Below are positions 24,201 to 35,920 of a stretch of 64,000 nucleotides of DNA, in pieces; within the stretch, counting starts at the first letter, position 1; each line of letters starts with the position of its first letter. The position numbers and the translations under genes are program-made. The notes under the pieces are model-generated. The model did no database searches. It had not been told where the DNA came from and saw nothing but the letters and a program-made list of their open reading frames with translations. This stretch comes from Symbiotaphrina buchneri (lineage: Eukaryota; Ascomycota; Symbiotaphrinales; Symbiotaphrinaceae), in contig BCIG01000004.1 in NCBI GenBank assembly GCA_001599915.1, positions 310,001-374,000 of the forward strand, in the 5' to 3' direction.

Positions 24201-25825
24201 TGATCTGCTATTGGTGGAGACTTTACTGTCCATCGAGGTAGTGTGGAGATTTTGGTCGTCCGCAGCCGGTGAGTCGAGCCTTTCACCGGCATCATCGCTG
24301 ACGACGGTGGATCCCTTTCTCGAACCCGTCCCTTGAGAGCTTGCTGCGTCATCCTCGAGCTCGCCCGATTCGAAGCTGTCCAAATAACTGTCGGAAAAGG
24401 AGGAACCAGAGCTGATACTGTACATTCCTTTTAGGCTACCACTGTTCACCTTGCTGGCTCGAAGTTTATGCCGTCTAGACACCTGCTCAATGACCTTCAC
24501 TAGCTTATCATGTTCTTCCTTGCGGCCAATCATTGCAGTAGGTAATGAGAAGGTCGAGGAAACATCTCTAGTTCCTATAGTGAAATTCTTGAGACCAATG
24601 GCATCTGCTTCCTGCAATAGCCGGCGAAGTTCCACCAAATCGTGCTTCAGCCCACTAGTGGAATGATACCGGTCATCCATTTGCTTGTGGGACATCTTCT
24701 GAATAATTGCAGAAAGAGCATCGGGAACGTCCAAGCGTCTAGTAGACGCGGAAGGGATGCGTTTGCTCAATACGGCCTGGATGACATCCATTGGCGTTTG
24801 GCCTTCAAATGCTGGCTCTCTTGTAAGCATGGTATAGAAGAGAACCCCGAGACTATAGATATCCGTTCGGATGTCAGGTTTTGCTGGAATGCGGCCTGTC
24901 TGCTCTGGCGCCAGGAATTGCAACTTGTCCTTGAAGCCAACCTCCTTCGACAGCGATGACCATCTTACGCTGCTTAACCCATTTTCGAATGACCTTGGCC
25001 CAGAACCAAAGTTGATGAGCTTCACAAGGCCATTTTCTTGATTGAAATGAAAGGCATCTGCCCTAAGCTCCCCATGTACCACCCCTGAACTGTGATGTAG
25101 GATCTCCAAGCACTCGGTGGCAGCCACGGCGAAATCCATGAAAAGTGGAAGAGGAATCTGGTTCACGCCGTGCGGGTCATCTTCCCTCTGCGTAGAATAG
25201 TAGGTTGGCGTGCGTCCGCTGTAGTAGGCAGGCCCGAAATTCACAAGGTCCTTCAGATAATTCGGCCCCGGAGATTCGAATATGGAGACAATTATCGGAC
25301 CCAAGTCGCCTTGGCTAGGCGGGAGACGAATCAGGTCAACAGGTCGGACGAGGTGATTGCAGTCCGGATCGACCGTCTGTGTCAAAGCTTTCGCAAGATG
25401 AAACTCCCGCTCAAGCCGTAGGACGTGTGTGGAAATGCGGGCAACAACCGGTTGGTACATGCTATCGCCCTCCGTGTTATTGTCGCTCTCTCCGGCATCA
25501 CTACCGGCAGACATAGGAGCCTCCCGTAGGCCATTTCCAGGAGAGGTACGGGGAGATGTCGCCTTGGCCGAATCTGGAGTGCTGGCCACATTGTTCTGTC
25601 TATCATGGATGTGCTTGAAGCCGAAGACATGCCAGTTGTCATAGCTCTAATCCACGGTCAGTCATCATAGGAGGACACAGGGAGGTCGTTGCGTGGGATC
25701 AAGCATACCGAGTGAAAGGGCTCAGCGGTCTCATCCCATGTGTAGCCCGGTATCCTGGCCAGACGTTCAAAAAGCCGAGGGATGAAGCCCGACAGCCCCT
25801 CCTGCAAATCTCCCCTGTCGGGCAT
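18259..25825 (-). CDS. Group X hybrid histidine kinase (Mak2/Mak3/Chk1, PhkA/PhkB type)
   Basis: Six exons: 25825-25709, 25646-23448, 23400-22410, 22364-18910, 18859-18780 and 18730-18259; all phases close, giving 2437 residues. Domains in order: a Ser/Thr-kinase-like domain (about residues 40-350); a P-loop ATPase module with Walker A GAAGLGKSCL near residue 565; a long helical repeat region; a GAF-type domain (about 1700-1860); a HisKA H-box FLANVSHELRTPLNGV with the phospho-accepting His near 1926; a HATPase with NLLSNSYKF, DTGIGI and GGSGLGLSI; and a C-terminal receiver with IAEDNPINQ, the acceptor Asp in VLMD and Lys in LAKPV. The kinase-like domain reads HGEL in place of HRD and NFG in place of DFG, so it is probably a pseudokinase. 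Relatives sense oxidative or other stress and feed phosphorelays to response regulators. Introns are 45-62 bp; two use AAG acceptors. Confidence 0.94.
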
Positions 25826-27100
25826 GCCGGCGATCAAGAGGGTGAGGTGATATTAACGCTATCAATCCTGCATGCTTTGCTCTGGCGCTCCGTGGTCCGC
25901 GAGCCTACCGTCCGAGATAGGATGATCTGCACCAGTCGTTGTACAGCCTTCGTCTCACCCAGTGCGGCTACTCCTTCTACGAGGAACAGGGCCGGATGAG
26001 TGAGCGCGACCAGGTGGATGGATAAAGGGATCTAAGCAGGAGAATGCACACACAGATTTGAATACTGGAGATGTGTATCGACGGGCGGCGAATCAGTGCA
26101 GTACATACTGTGTCTTCGTACTGTACCAATAGTGACGGATCCAAGAGACGCTGCCAAGCCCTGTTCCGAGATGCCTTACCTAACTGGGCCGAAGCGATCC
26201 AACCACGAAGCGAGGGCAGAAGGGTAATCCAAGTTGCTTTGCTGTGAAACGCGGGAACAAGGCCGTCATTTGGTCGCGACGTCTACGGCCGGGGGAGCGA
26301 GCGTGCCAGAGAGAGAGATCCCAAACGGCGTTTCCCACTGTGTGAATCCGTGCTAATCCGTGCAAATCCCATCGTGCCGATCCCATCGTGCCGTGCATGC
26401 CAGACCCGCCCTCCCACTTTTTCTAACGCTCTACGAGTACTGTACTACGTGCACAACCGCGCTTTCGCGGAACAGTCCACACTGACTCTGTTTCATACTC
26501 CGTTTTTGTGGCCCAAAGCTCTTTCGGCATCTAAACCCGATTGCCTGAACTTTCCTTCCCACCACACCACCAGTGCGAATATGCTCGTAATCGTCCTTGT
26601 CCCAGCGCATAAACATTGCCAGAGGCGGACTCACAGGCGGCTCTGCCGTGCAATTTTCTAGAATGGCAACAAACTAAGAAGCAGGAAAGCGTCGATTTGG
26701 AAAATCGTTTGGTTATTTCTTCCAGTACAATACGAGACCCTAAGTCAACTGGATTTGAACAAGAAACAAAGAACCCCCAAAGCCAACACCACCAGAACCC
26801 GAGGAGTAGCTGAATGTCTATAAAATGAAAGCTCTCACAGGAAAATCTGCCGAAAGTCGGTGCACGAAGAAAGTACGATGAAATATGGTTTTCGGGTTTG
26901 GGGTCACATTGCCCCATTCCGTAGTCATTATCGTCCGTAGCATCCAGACATCAAAGACCACAATAACATTAGGGCCCGCCCGCCTCTTATCTGATCACAA
27001 ACCTCGGTCACGTCTGATTGTATTCAAACGCGCTTGGCCAGACCCCCTCCTATTCTGCTTCTGGTTTGTCACCGCCATCATCCTCACATATCCTCCCCGC
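25826..27100. other. Intergenic between histidine kinase and UDP-Galf transporter
   Basis: About 1.3 kb: the promoter side of the histidine kinase and the 3' side of the transporter. It holds small tandem duplications at 26345-26393. No gene is recognised. Confidence 0.5.
26345..26393. repeat. Two adjacent short tandem duplications
   Basis: AATCCGTGC occurs twice with a 10-bp period (26345 and 26355), directly followed by two 14-bp copies of ATCCCATCGTGCCG (26366 and 26380). It lies about 550 bp upstream of the histidine kinase start. It looks like replication-slippage DNA or clustered binding sites. Confidence 0.6.
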
Positions 27101-28622
27101 TTAGGGGCTTGCCACCTTGTCCCCGAGCAAGGAGTTCACATATTTGGACGAGTTGCTGACGTAGGCGGTCGCCCCCGGAGCGTAGGTAGGCGCCAAACCG
27201 CCGAGGAGGACGAAAAGGACGAAGACGACCAATCCGAGGACGATCAATTTGCGCAAGGCAGGGTGCTTGGCACCATACTCGCCCCAAGCGAGCCCAGCCT
27301 GGCTAAAGTATTCCTTGAGCTTCTCAGCACCAAGCTTGTAGTAGACGAGACCACCAAGAGCAATGCTGTATCCGAAAGCTTGCAGCGCGGTGACCTGAGT
27401 TCCCCAGATAGCCATGGAAGCACAGACCAGGAGAATATCCTTGAGAACGCCGCAGAGCGTAAGGACAAGCGATGATGTTTTGCCGATCTATCGACGGTCA
27501 GTAAGATGCAAAGGATCACTATTTGGAGCCAAACATACCAGGAAGACGACAGAAACATTCAATAGGAAGGCCACCATGGCGTTGGCGAACAGAGTCCAGA
27601 CACCAACACGATAGACGTCCGTCATGTGGATGTGCGGCACTTCGAAGATCAAAGATACGACACCGTTCATCACAGCGCAGACTGGTGCGAAGTAGTAGAG
27701 CGAGACCAGGGGATCCATCTTGAACTCGGCCGAGCTGAGCAAACGCTGGACCATGACCAAGCGGACGGCTTCAAACATGATACCGCCAGCTTGGAAGATA
27801 AATCCGATGAGCACAAACTTTATCTCCCCGAACGACGCAATGACCACGCCGATCACGATGAAGGAAACATTGAAGAGGACTTTGAAATTAGGCTGTGAGA
27901 CACCCAGGCTCCAGCTGGCAAGCAAGACCGCGACAGGAGTAGTCGCCTACGGTAACATGACCATTAGCGAGGGGCCGTAGCATAGGGCAGATAAGCTTCA
28001 CCTTCAACATCTGGATAAAGGCTACACTCAAGTAGAGATAGGTCAGGTTGCCGCAGATCAAACTCAAGCTAAAGAACAGGCCGATGGGGACAATGGCTCG
28101 AAGATAGACGCGGCCCGTCATCTTGACAGTCTTCCTGCCATCTAGCAGTGTAGTGGTACGGGCAAGGATCTGCGTCATAATCGTTGCGAACAACAGATGC
28201 CATGTGGTCAGGATGATGGCTATAGCACGTCGATTAGAGTTTATTCTCGATATGATATAAAGTAAGGATTACGTACGGAAGTCTAGAGACAGATTAGCAT
28301 TCAATGAATAGACAGACAGCTCAAGGAGTCTGAGGACTTACGGAAGTTGGCAGTATCAAGAATCCATTTGTTGAACAAGATGACACTTGAGCTCAGGGTG
28401 ATCCACGTCCTAGCAAGTCCGTCAGATCCACGCCACAACCTGCCTTGGGAAATCATCCTGCGGGAAAGGGCGTTGAACTTACGCAACATAAAAAGCAGGA
28501 TGCAAGGCGGCCTTGGGAGGCTCGACCTTCTCCACAGGAGGATTGGTCATTGCAGGGGCAGCAGCGGCCTCGACATCGCGGGGCGCTTCTCCGGACAGTC
28601 TGACTTTCTCGTCGGCACCCAT
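27101..28622 (-). CDS. ugtA: Golgi UDP-galactofuranose transporter (UgtA/GlfB type)
   Basis: Six exons: 28622-28483, 28409-28342, 28282-28277, 28219-28002, 27946-27539 and 27487-27101; 408 residues. Exon 3 is a 6-nt microexon that joins ...ILDTANF to HFPIILTTWHLL. The protein is a multi-pass carrier of the triose-phosphate/nucleotide-sugar transporter superfamily (about ten membrane helices), with conserved-looking blocks SSSVILFNK, LYLSVAFIQMLKATTPVAVL, EAVRLVMVQRLL and IGKTSSLVLTLCGVLKD, and a C-terminal single helix. In Aspergillus the UDP-Galf transporter gene lies beside the UDP-galactopyranose mutase gene; here the mutase is the head-to-head neighbour. It should move UDP-Galf from cytosol to Golgi lumen for cell-wall and glycoconjugate galactofuranosylation. 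The substrate is inferred from family and synteny. Confidence 0.85.
28277..28282 (-). other. 6-nt microexon of the UDP-Galf transporter
   Basis: The six bases ACTTCC sit between a 59-bp intron (28283-28341, GTAAGT...CTAG) and a 57-bp intron (28220-28276, GTACGT...ATAG). Including it keeps the frame and gives NFHFPIIL, close to the NFRFPIIL form I recall for this family. Skipping it keeps the frame but loses two residues. Confidence 0.75.
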
Positions 28623-30881
28623 CGTGCGGGCTTCAGTCAAGAACGAGCGAAAATTGGGAAAGGAAGTAGGATTAATAATTCGGGCGGCGGCCAGAGCTGA
28701 ATGACTGGCGGCGATGCTGAATGGGTTGCAAGGAGCGACTGCGTCTTGGACCGAGACGGGGAAAGAGAAGAAGGAAGAGTGGCGGAGGTGAAATTAGTAG
28801 CGGAAGCGGTACAGAAAAAGGATGGATGAAAGGATCCCAGAGGAGAAGCCGGCGTAATAACACTTGGGTAGAAGTGGAGAGCAGCAAGTGGGCACTCAGG
28901 GGTATCTGTCTGGATGGGGTGGGAGATAGATATGGTAGTATGTAGTGGTGAAGAAGGTTGGGACTGTCAAATTGGTTTAGCAGCTTCATCTTACTCGTAC
29001 GGTAGGAAGTACTCCGTACCGTACCTACACCTACGGAGTAAGCGTAAGCGTAAAGGGTGGGTCTTGTACTGCAGCCACTTTTGGAGTGCAGCCGGCGCGG
29101 GAGAAGTCGGCGCTAGCCCAGGCCCGCTTTGGACGCGACCAAGTCACCGAGCCCTCAGCCGTGGCCCCGTTCGTCAAGTCGCCCGCCCATCTGATCAATC
29201 GCGTTAACCTCCATCTGTTAGTAGCTTCACTTTGACCAGCTGCTACTTCCAGCTCAGGCGATGTCCTGGTACCCGAGCGTGCGGTTTTGACATGCTGCGA
29301 GAGGAAAAAAAAAGTGACGGGGTTTTCGTGGAAGAAAATTGTTATCTGTCGGCAAAGATAGATTTATCAGTACCTGCTGAGCTCGCTGGTATTCGTACGC
29401 AAAATCCCCCAATCTCTCTTTCCTGCTCATGCGACACCAAGCAGAGAGGCCAACTTCAGCCTGCCCACCTGCCTTTTAGAGCCATCGGTGTGTCGCACTG
29501 CCTTCCTTACCTTACTCATACTCCAGTGCAAAAGAGTAATCATCGCTGCAAGGTATCTTACAATCGCTGGTGTACGTATTTATTATTACGATATTGTCTG
29601 AGCCAAGCACTCGGAAAAGTGCACGCTGTCAGGACTCAGACAGTTCTATTCTTAGCGAGCATCCATGTGTACATTTCACCCCAACCCGGGCTAGAGGTTG
29701 CGCAGTTCGTATGTCGGTGATCCTTTCCCCTGCAAAAATTGCGGACCAGGCTCATTGTCAAAAGCAAAAGCGGCGATGCCCAGGAAATGCATTGCGCACA
29801 GAGGAGAGCAGTCGGTACCTCAGGAAGAACTCACAATGATGGACCGTGCTGGTACCGTTTGTAGCAGTAGGCGTCTTGGGAGGCGCTTTAGATTGGCAGT
29901 TCGCCAAGGGTCAGTACCTTAATTTTCTCCATCTGGAAGTGTGAAAATGTCAGCGAACGGGTTTGGATCTGGTCTACCACTCTATTATAATTTGTACCTG
30001 CCTACGGCAGGTCGGACCTCCCTGAAGTTAAGATTTTAGGGGCGGTCTGTGCCTACCTTACCTTACCTCTGCGCTCAAAGTGTGCTTGTGTCGTGGCTGG
30101 CTGGGTATGAGCACTCGAGCATCTAGCTTCTAGCTGTACCTACAGTATCCGTACAGCAGCTTCCTTATCGGTCTGAGGGTACAAAGCGGCAAGCCACGCG
30201 GACGGCGATGAGGACCAGAAGAGAAAGGGCTCGATAGGAACGTGGATCCGTGGTTGAATTCGGCCAGTGGGCTGGCCGAAGCTCGACACGCCCGGGTTGC
30301 AAAGTGACAAGGTGTCCTCCGTCTCTCAGACGCGCCATGGCCCCGATGGTTCGAAGCGCACAGCCCGTAAATGAAGAGCTGCAGGCGAACCGGGTCAGTG
30401 TACCTTTAGGGGGCAGCTGTGAGGCAGCGTGTAACTTTGGCAGGAACCGTGATGGCGGCAACTCTCTTTCTTAGTGGCCCGGACGGACCCCTATTCGATG
30501 CCCAGATTTTCATTAGCCGGCCCACGTCTCACCGAAGATCCCCCTATTATTATTTCCTTCCTGCACCATCATCTGTACGGAGTAATCTGCATGCACCATC
30601 CTGCAGCTCTAAGGAGTCACGAAAGATAGGGGTACAGGGGCCACACAAGCCACGCTCGCGTCGCAGCACAGAAAGGAAATTATCTTTATTATCGCAATCA
30701 ACGGACCAGGGTTCCAGCCCAGAAAAACTCATATCAGCATCAGCTTCTCCTCGACGCCCAAACGCACATGTAAGACGATTGTTCCCTCAGCAACTCCATC
30801 TGCAAGCACAGCTCTACATCCTCTCTTTGCTTCCCGACATATAACTCTGGGGCATCTTTTGTCCCTCCCATTTCGGTTCAT
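28623..30881. other. Shared head-to-head intergenic region of ugtA and ugmA
   Basis: About 2.3 kb between the two divergent Galf genes. It holds a TACTCCGTA/TACGGAGTA inverted pair at 29010-29040, CCTTACCTTAC at 29505-29515, TACCTTACCTTACC at 30054-30067 and another TACGGAGTA at 30576-30584. Reading frames inside are short and unconvincing. It probably contains both promoters and 5' UTRs. Confidence 0.55.
29010..29040. repeat. Inverted pair TACTCCGTA ... TACGGAGTA
   Basis: Two perfect 9-bp arms (29010-29018 and 29032-29040) with a 13-bp spacer that itself contains CCGTACCTA. It lies about 390 bp upstream of the ugtA start. It could be a dimeric binding site; role unknown. Confidence 0.6.
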
Positions 30882-30947
30882 ATGCTGAACATTGCACGTC
30901 GCACCCTCAACAGAGTACCGAGCTTCCAAGATATTCTGCAAGGCAAG

Positions 30948-32785
<1,838 letters not shown>

Positions 32786-34086
32786 ATTGACGGATACGCT
32801 TCTGCATTGTCGTTGGTTTCGTGCGCATGCGTCGGGTCTACCGTCGGTTTGGCATGCATGTGATGCGTTTGAAGGTTGGAGTCACGCGATTACCAAATAC
32901 CTAATGTGACGAGTCGAACATCTCGTTGCTGATTCTTTTCTTATGCTTGCTTGAGATGTTCTGCTCTTCTTGTCATGCCTTCTCCCAGACCAGGTTAGAA
33001 TCGGGATAGTGAAAAGAAGATGTACGATAGATGTTAAACATAGAAGGTTAGCATGAGAACGAGCTCTCTACTTGAACTTAAGGGTCTTGTGAACCACTTC
33101 TTCAGGAAGGATTGAATGGGCAGATTGGAATTTCTTGAGTAGTCAAGCTACCGTAAGGTAGATGTAGAAGTGAATAGAACGAACATTTGCTCCCCAATTA
33201 CCGTACCTTGCGCAGTAGATGCATTGTTAGTATTGGCAGAGCCCGCTCCAGCATCCCATTACTTCTAAGTTCAATACATCTGAGGATTGGGAACATTCCT
33301 CTATACAGATCCTCATGTTATCTGGACGCTGAAGCTTACCAAAGACTGGAACTGCCGGGGACCTGCCATCACAATACTAGGATTGGACTGTCTGTATCGT
33401 ACCGTACCTTACAGAGGCGTTACCTTGGTACAGAGCAGGAGAGTACGTGGATACCTCGCTTGTAGCCCACAAGATAATGCTACGAAGTGCCTGTAGAATA
33501 TTGTTCTTCCGAATTTGGTAAATTCAGTAAGCCAAACTTCGACGTACTGTACCTTACCTTACGGATTAAGCTAAAGACTCTTTTCACGTTCACGGTATCA
33601 GCCGGGAAGGCTGGCAGCACAGTTGAGCTAGGCCTGTTCCGGACCAAACTGCGCTCCCTGAGCCCTCTGGCCTGCCCTACACTGGCCGGGGACTCGCAAG
33701 AGCTTTAGGGCCAACGCGATGAGCAGGCAAGGCAAAAACAAGCACCCGCTATCCCAGGTACGGCACTCGGCACGCTGCCCTGCATCCAATCACATCGCGC
33801 TGGACCCTCTCCAGCCTGCTCATACTACGCTCTACGCAGCCCGTACAGGACCTGGGCGCATCTCTTTAAAGGCTGCGGCAGGAACCCGGGCAGCTCTCAC
33901 TTTCATCTCTCTCACGGCGTCTGCGCACACACACGCACACACCAACCAATTGCCCGCCCATATCATTGTTACTTTCTTCGTCCTGTCTCTTTCTATAATC
34001 CACCTCATCTCACTTCTTCCTCCTTCGCCAACTTCCTTTTCTTCGACTTCATATCACAAAGTTCCTTCAATCCAGCACGCTTTGCT
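32786..34086. other. Intergenic between ugmA and the 34 kb gene
   Basis: About 1.3 kb on the 3' side of ugmA. It has several copies of the TACCTTAC family (around 33207, 33410 and 33550-33562) and a CTACC-gtaa-GGTAG hairpin near 33148. From about 33910 a CACACA run and a long pyrimidine-rich tract lead to the next gene, as is common just upstream of fungal genes. No other gene is seen. Confidence 0.5.
33955..34080 (+). promoter_or_regulatory. Pyrimidine-rich core promoter/5' UTR tract
   Basis: A CT-rich stretch directly upstream of the ATG at 34087. Tracts like this often mark transcription start regions in filamentous fungi. The exact start site cannot be told. Confidence 0.4.
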
Positions 34087-35046
34087 ATGCATACCTACTA
34101 TTCATCCTATATGAATTCGCCCATTATAACGCTCTCACCACGAGAAGCTCACCAGGCGCTGGACGCCTCGACCATCTCGGCTTCCAGACAGCTCACTTCC
34201 GGCGGCTCGCAGTTCGATAGAGACAGGATCTCACCATCATCACCATGGCCGCCGTCGAGCATGGCCAAGCGGCTCACTACCACGTTAAATCCTGGGCGCA
34301 AGAGGGGACGTGAAGAATCCACGGATCCATCCGATCAAGCAGAGGACGGCTCGTATTTCAGTGTTGGACCAGCAGAGAGCGAGCCTGAGCCGGTCTATGG
34401 CGAGGGCATGACGCTGCTCAACCCAAGGACCGGTGTGTTGATCGATGCGGCGTCCCAGACAGGGACCTGGGCGGATGAGCGGATCGAACGTACCCCGTCT
34501 CCACATACTGTGCCTCGTCTAGTCAGTCGCAAATCTCAGAGGCTCCATGCTTCAGACCAAGGAGCCACGATGACGGATATCTCATTTTCCTCGGGAGCGC
34601 CAGTCGCTGGTAGCCCGCCAAAGTCTAATGGGGAGCCGACCATAGATGAGGCGACCCACGCCCTGGGTATCGGATGGACGCGAATGAGTACGGACGAAGA
34701 TATGCAGGCTGCTGTCCGGGGCTGGTCGCGGTATATTGAGAATCACTATCCGCTGACAGATGTCACGATGCTGTTGCAGAGCAAGGCCCTGAATGCATAT
34801 CTCGCAGAGGCTAAAGAGGGTTACTTCTTGTTCTCGGAGGATCTTGCGGAGGGGCGAATGGTTGGAAGCAATTGGGAGAGGACGCTGGGCAACTTGAGGA
34901 AGATGCCCATGGAGTTTGAAGGGGTCCAATCAATCAAAGCGGCGCGGACCCCTGGCATTGAGAGCTCGGCCAACCAGCAAATGTTCGTCAGTGGTGCTGT
35001 CCAGAAGCCGCCGGCGGTTCCTGAGATGTCGATGGAGCTGGATTAG
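34087..35046 (+). CDS. Conserved-looking fungal protein of unknown function
   Basis: A single exon of 319 residues. I do not recognise a named domain. The first ~190 residues are disordered, with Ser/Pro stretches and a basic KRGREES segment that may be a nuclear signal. Residues ~200-275 look ordered and conserved: GIGWTRMSTDEDMQAAVRGW, then YIENHYPLTDVTMLLQSKAL, NAYLAEAKEGYFLFSEDL and NWERTLGNLR. These read like a small helical domain with alternating aromatic residues. The end is again disordered. An in-frame ATG at 34111 is an alternative start. No neighbour gives a clue to function. Confidence 0.75.
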   Translation: MHTYYSSYMNSPIITLSPREAHQALDASTISASRQLTSGGSQFDRDRISPSSPWPPSSMAKRLTTTLNPGRKRGREESTDPSDQAEDGSYFSVGPAESEPEPVYGEGMTLLNPRTGVLIDAASQTGTWADERIERTPSPHTVPRLVSRKSQRLHASDQGATMTDISFSSGAPVAGSPPKSNGEPTIDEATHALGIGWTRMSTDEDMQAAVRGWSRYIENHYPLTDVTMLLQSKALNAYLAEAKEGYFLFSEDLAEGRMVGSNWERTLGNLRKMPMEFEGVQSIKAARTPGIESSANQQMFVSGAVQKPPAVPEMSMELD

Positions 35047-35920
35047 TACTGATGCATTGGTTTGCCAATGCGCATACCAACATGAAATCATGATACTGGG
35101 GGCGGTCAAAACGGCGTACGCGGAATGAGGCCGCAGGATATCTGGAGTCTGGCCATTTCTTGTATATATACGTAGTCTTTTCACAACATCGTCCAAGCCG
35201 CGATAATGCTGGACGGCAAATAAAAGCAATCGTCTATACCTTTTTCTCGTGCTGTCGACGTCGACGTCGACTGCGTATATTGTAGAATTATTGAATGCCG
35301 TGGCTTTGTGTTTTGATGGTCCTGACGAAGCCGTCAGAGTTTGGTGTGATCTTCCCCCTTGCGCCCTTTAGCCACTTCGCCAATTTCTGCGCTTGCGGAG
35401 TTATTAAGGCGCCCAAGCTCCTTGCCCCGCTCGGCGAGTCGGCTCTTCGCATTGCATCACAGTCAAGTGAAGGAGAAGGCAGAGGCGAAGCTCCAAAAGA
35501 AGGCAGAAGAATAGGAGACGGATGGCGGAGGTGAGATGCTCTAGAATCTTGAGATCTCTAGGCAGAGGCAAGGAGAATACTTTAGGGGGGAAATGGCCAA
35601 TCAATGTTAATTGCAGCTTGTGAAATGACGAACCATCAGTTCATATCGTTCTCGAAACAGTAAATAACCGTGCAGCCAACTGGCGTAATAATAATATGCG
35701 AACCTTCTATGTAGAGACGTAAACGGATCCCGGCTCCAGGTTGCTTATAATAGGTAGGCCTGATTGTAATCCTTATCGACCCTCTATCTGCACGCCAGGT
35801 CAAGCTTCACCTTCAGCATCAGTACAAGCTTGGCCGTGACTGCATCTTCGAAATTGCTTCCCGGAGCTAGCTGTTCTACTCCGTGTGTTACCTTCTGTCG
35901 GATAGCGGACATACCTAACC
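35047..35920. other. Intergenic between the 34 kb gene and SDR
   Basis: About 0.9 kb. It contains three perfect tandem GTCGAC units at 35254-35271, probably in the 3' flank of the preceding gene. No gene is recognised. Confidence 0.5.
35254..35271. repeat. (GTCGAC)3 self-complementary tandem repeat
   Basis: Three perfect copies of GTCGAC, each itself a palindrome, so the whole 18-bp block is palindromic and rich in CG and GTC steps. Confidence 0.75.

Noticed and set aside
30419-30844. 141-residue plus-strand frame just before ugmA
   Set aside because: It has no family resemblance and lies in the probable promoter/5' UTR of ugmA.
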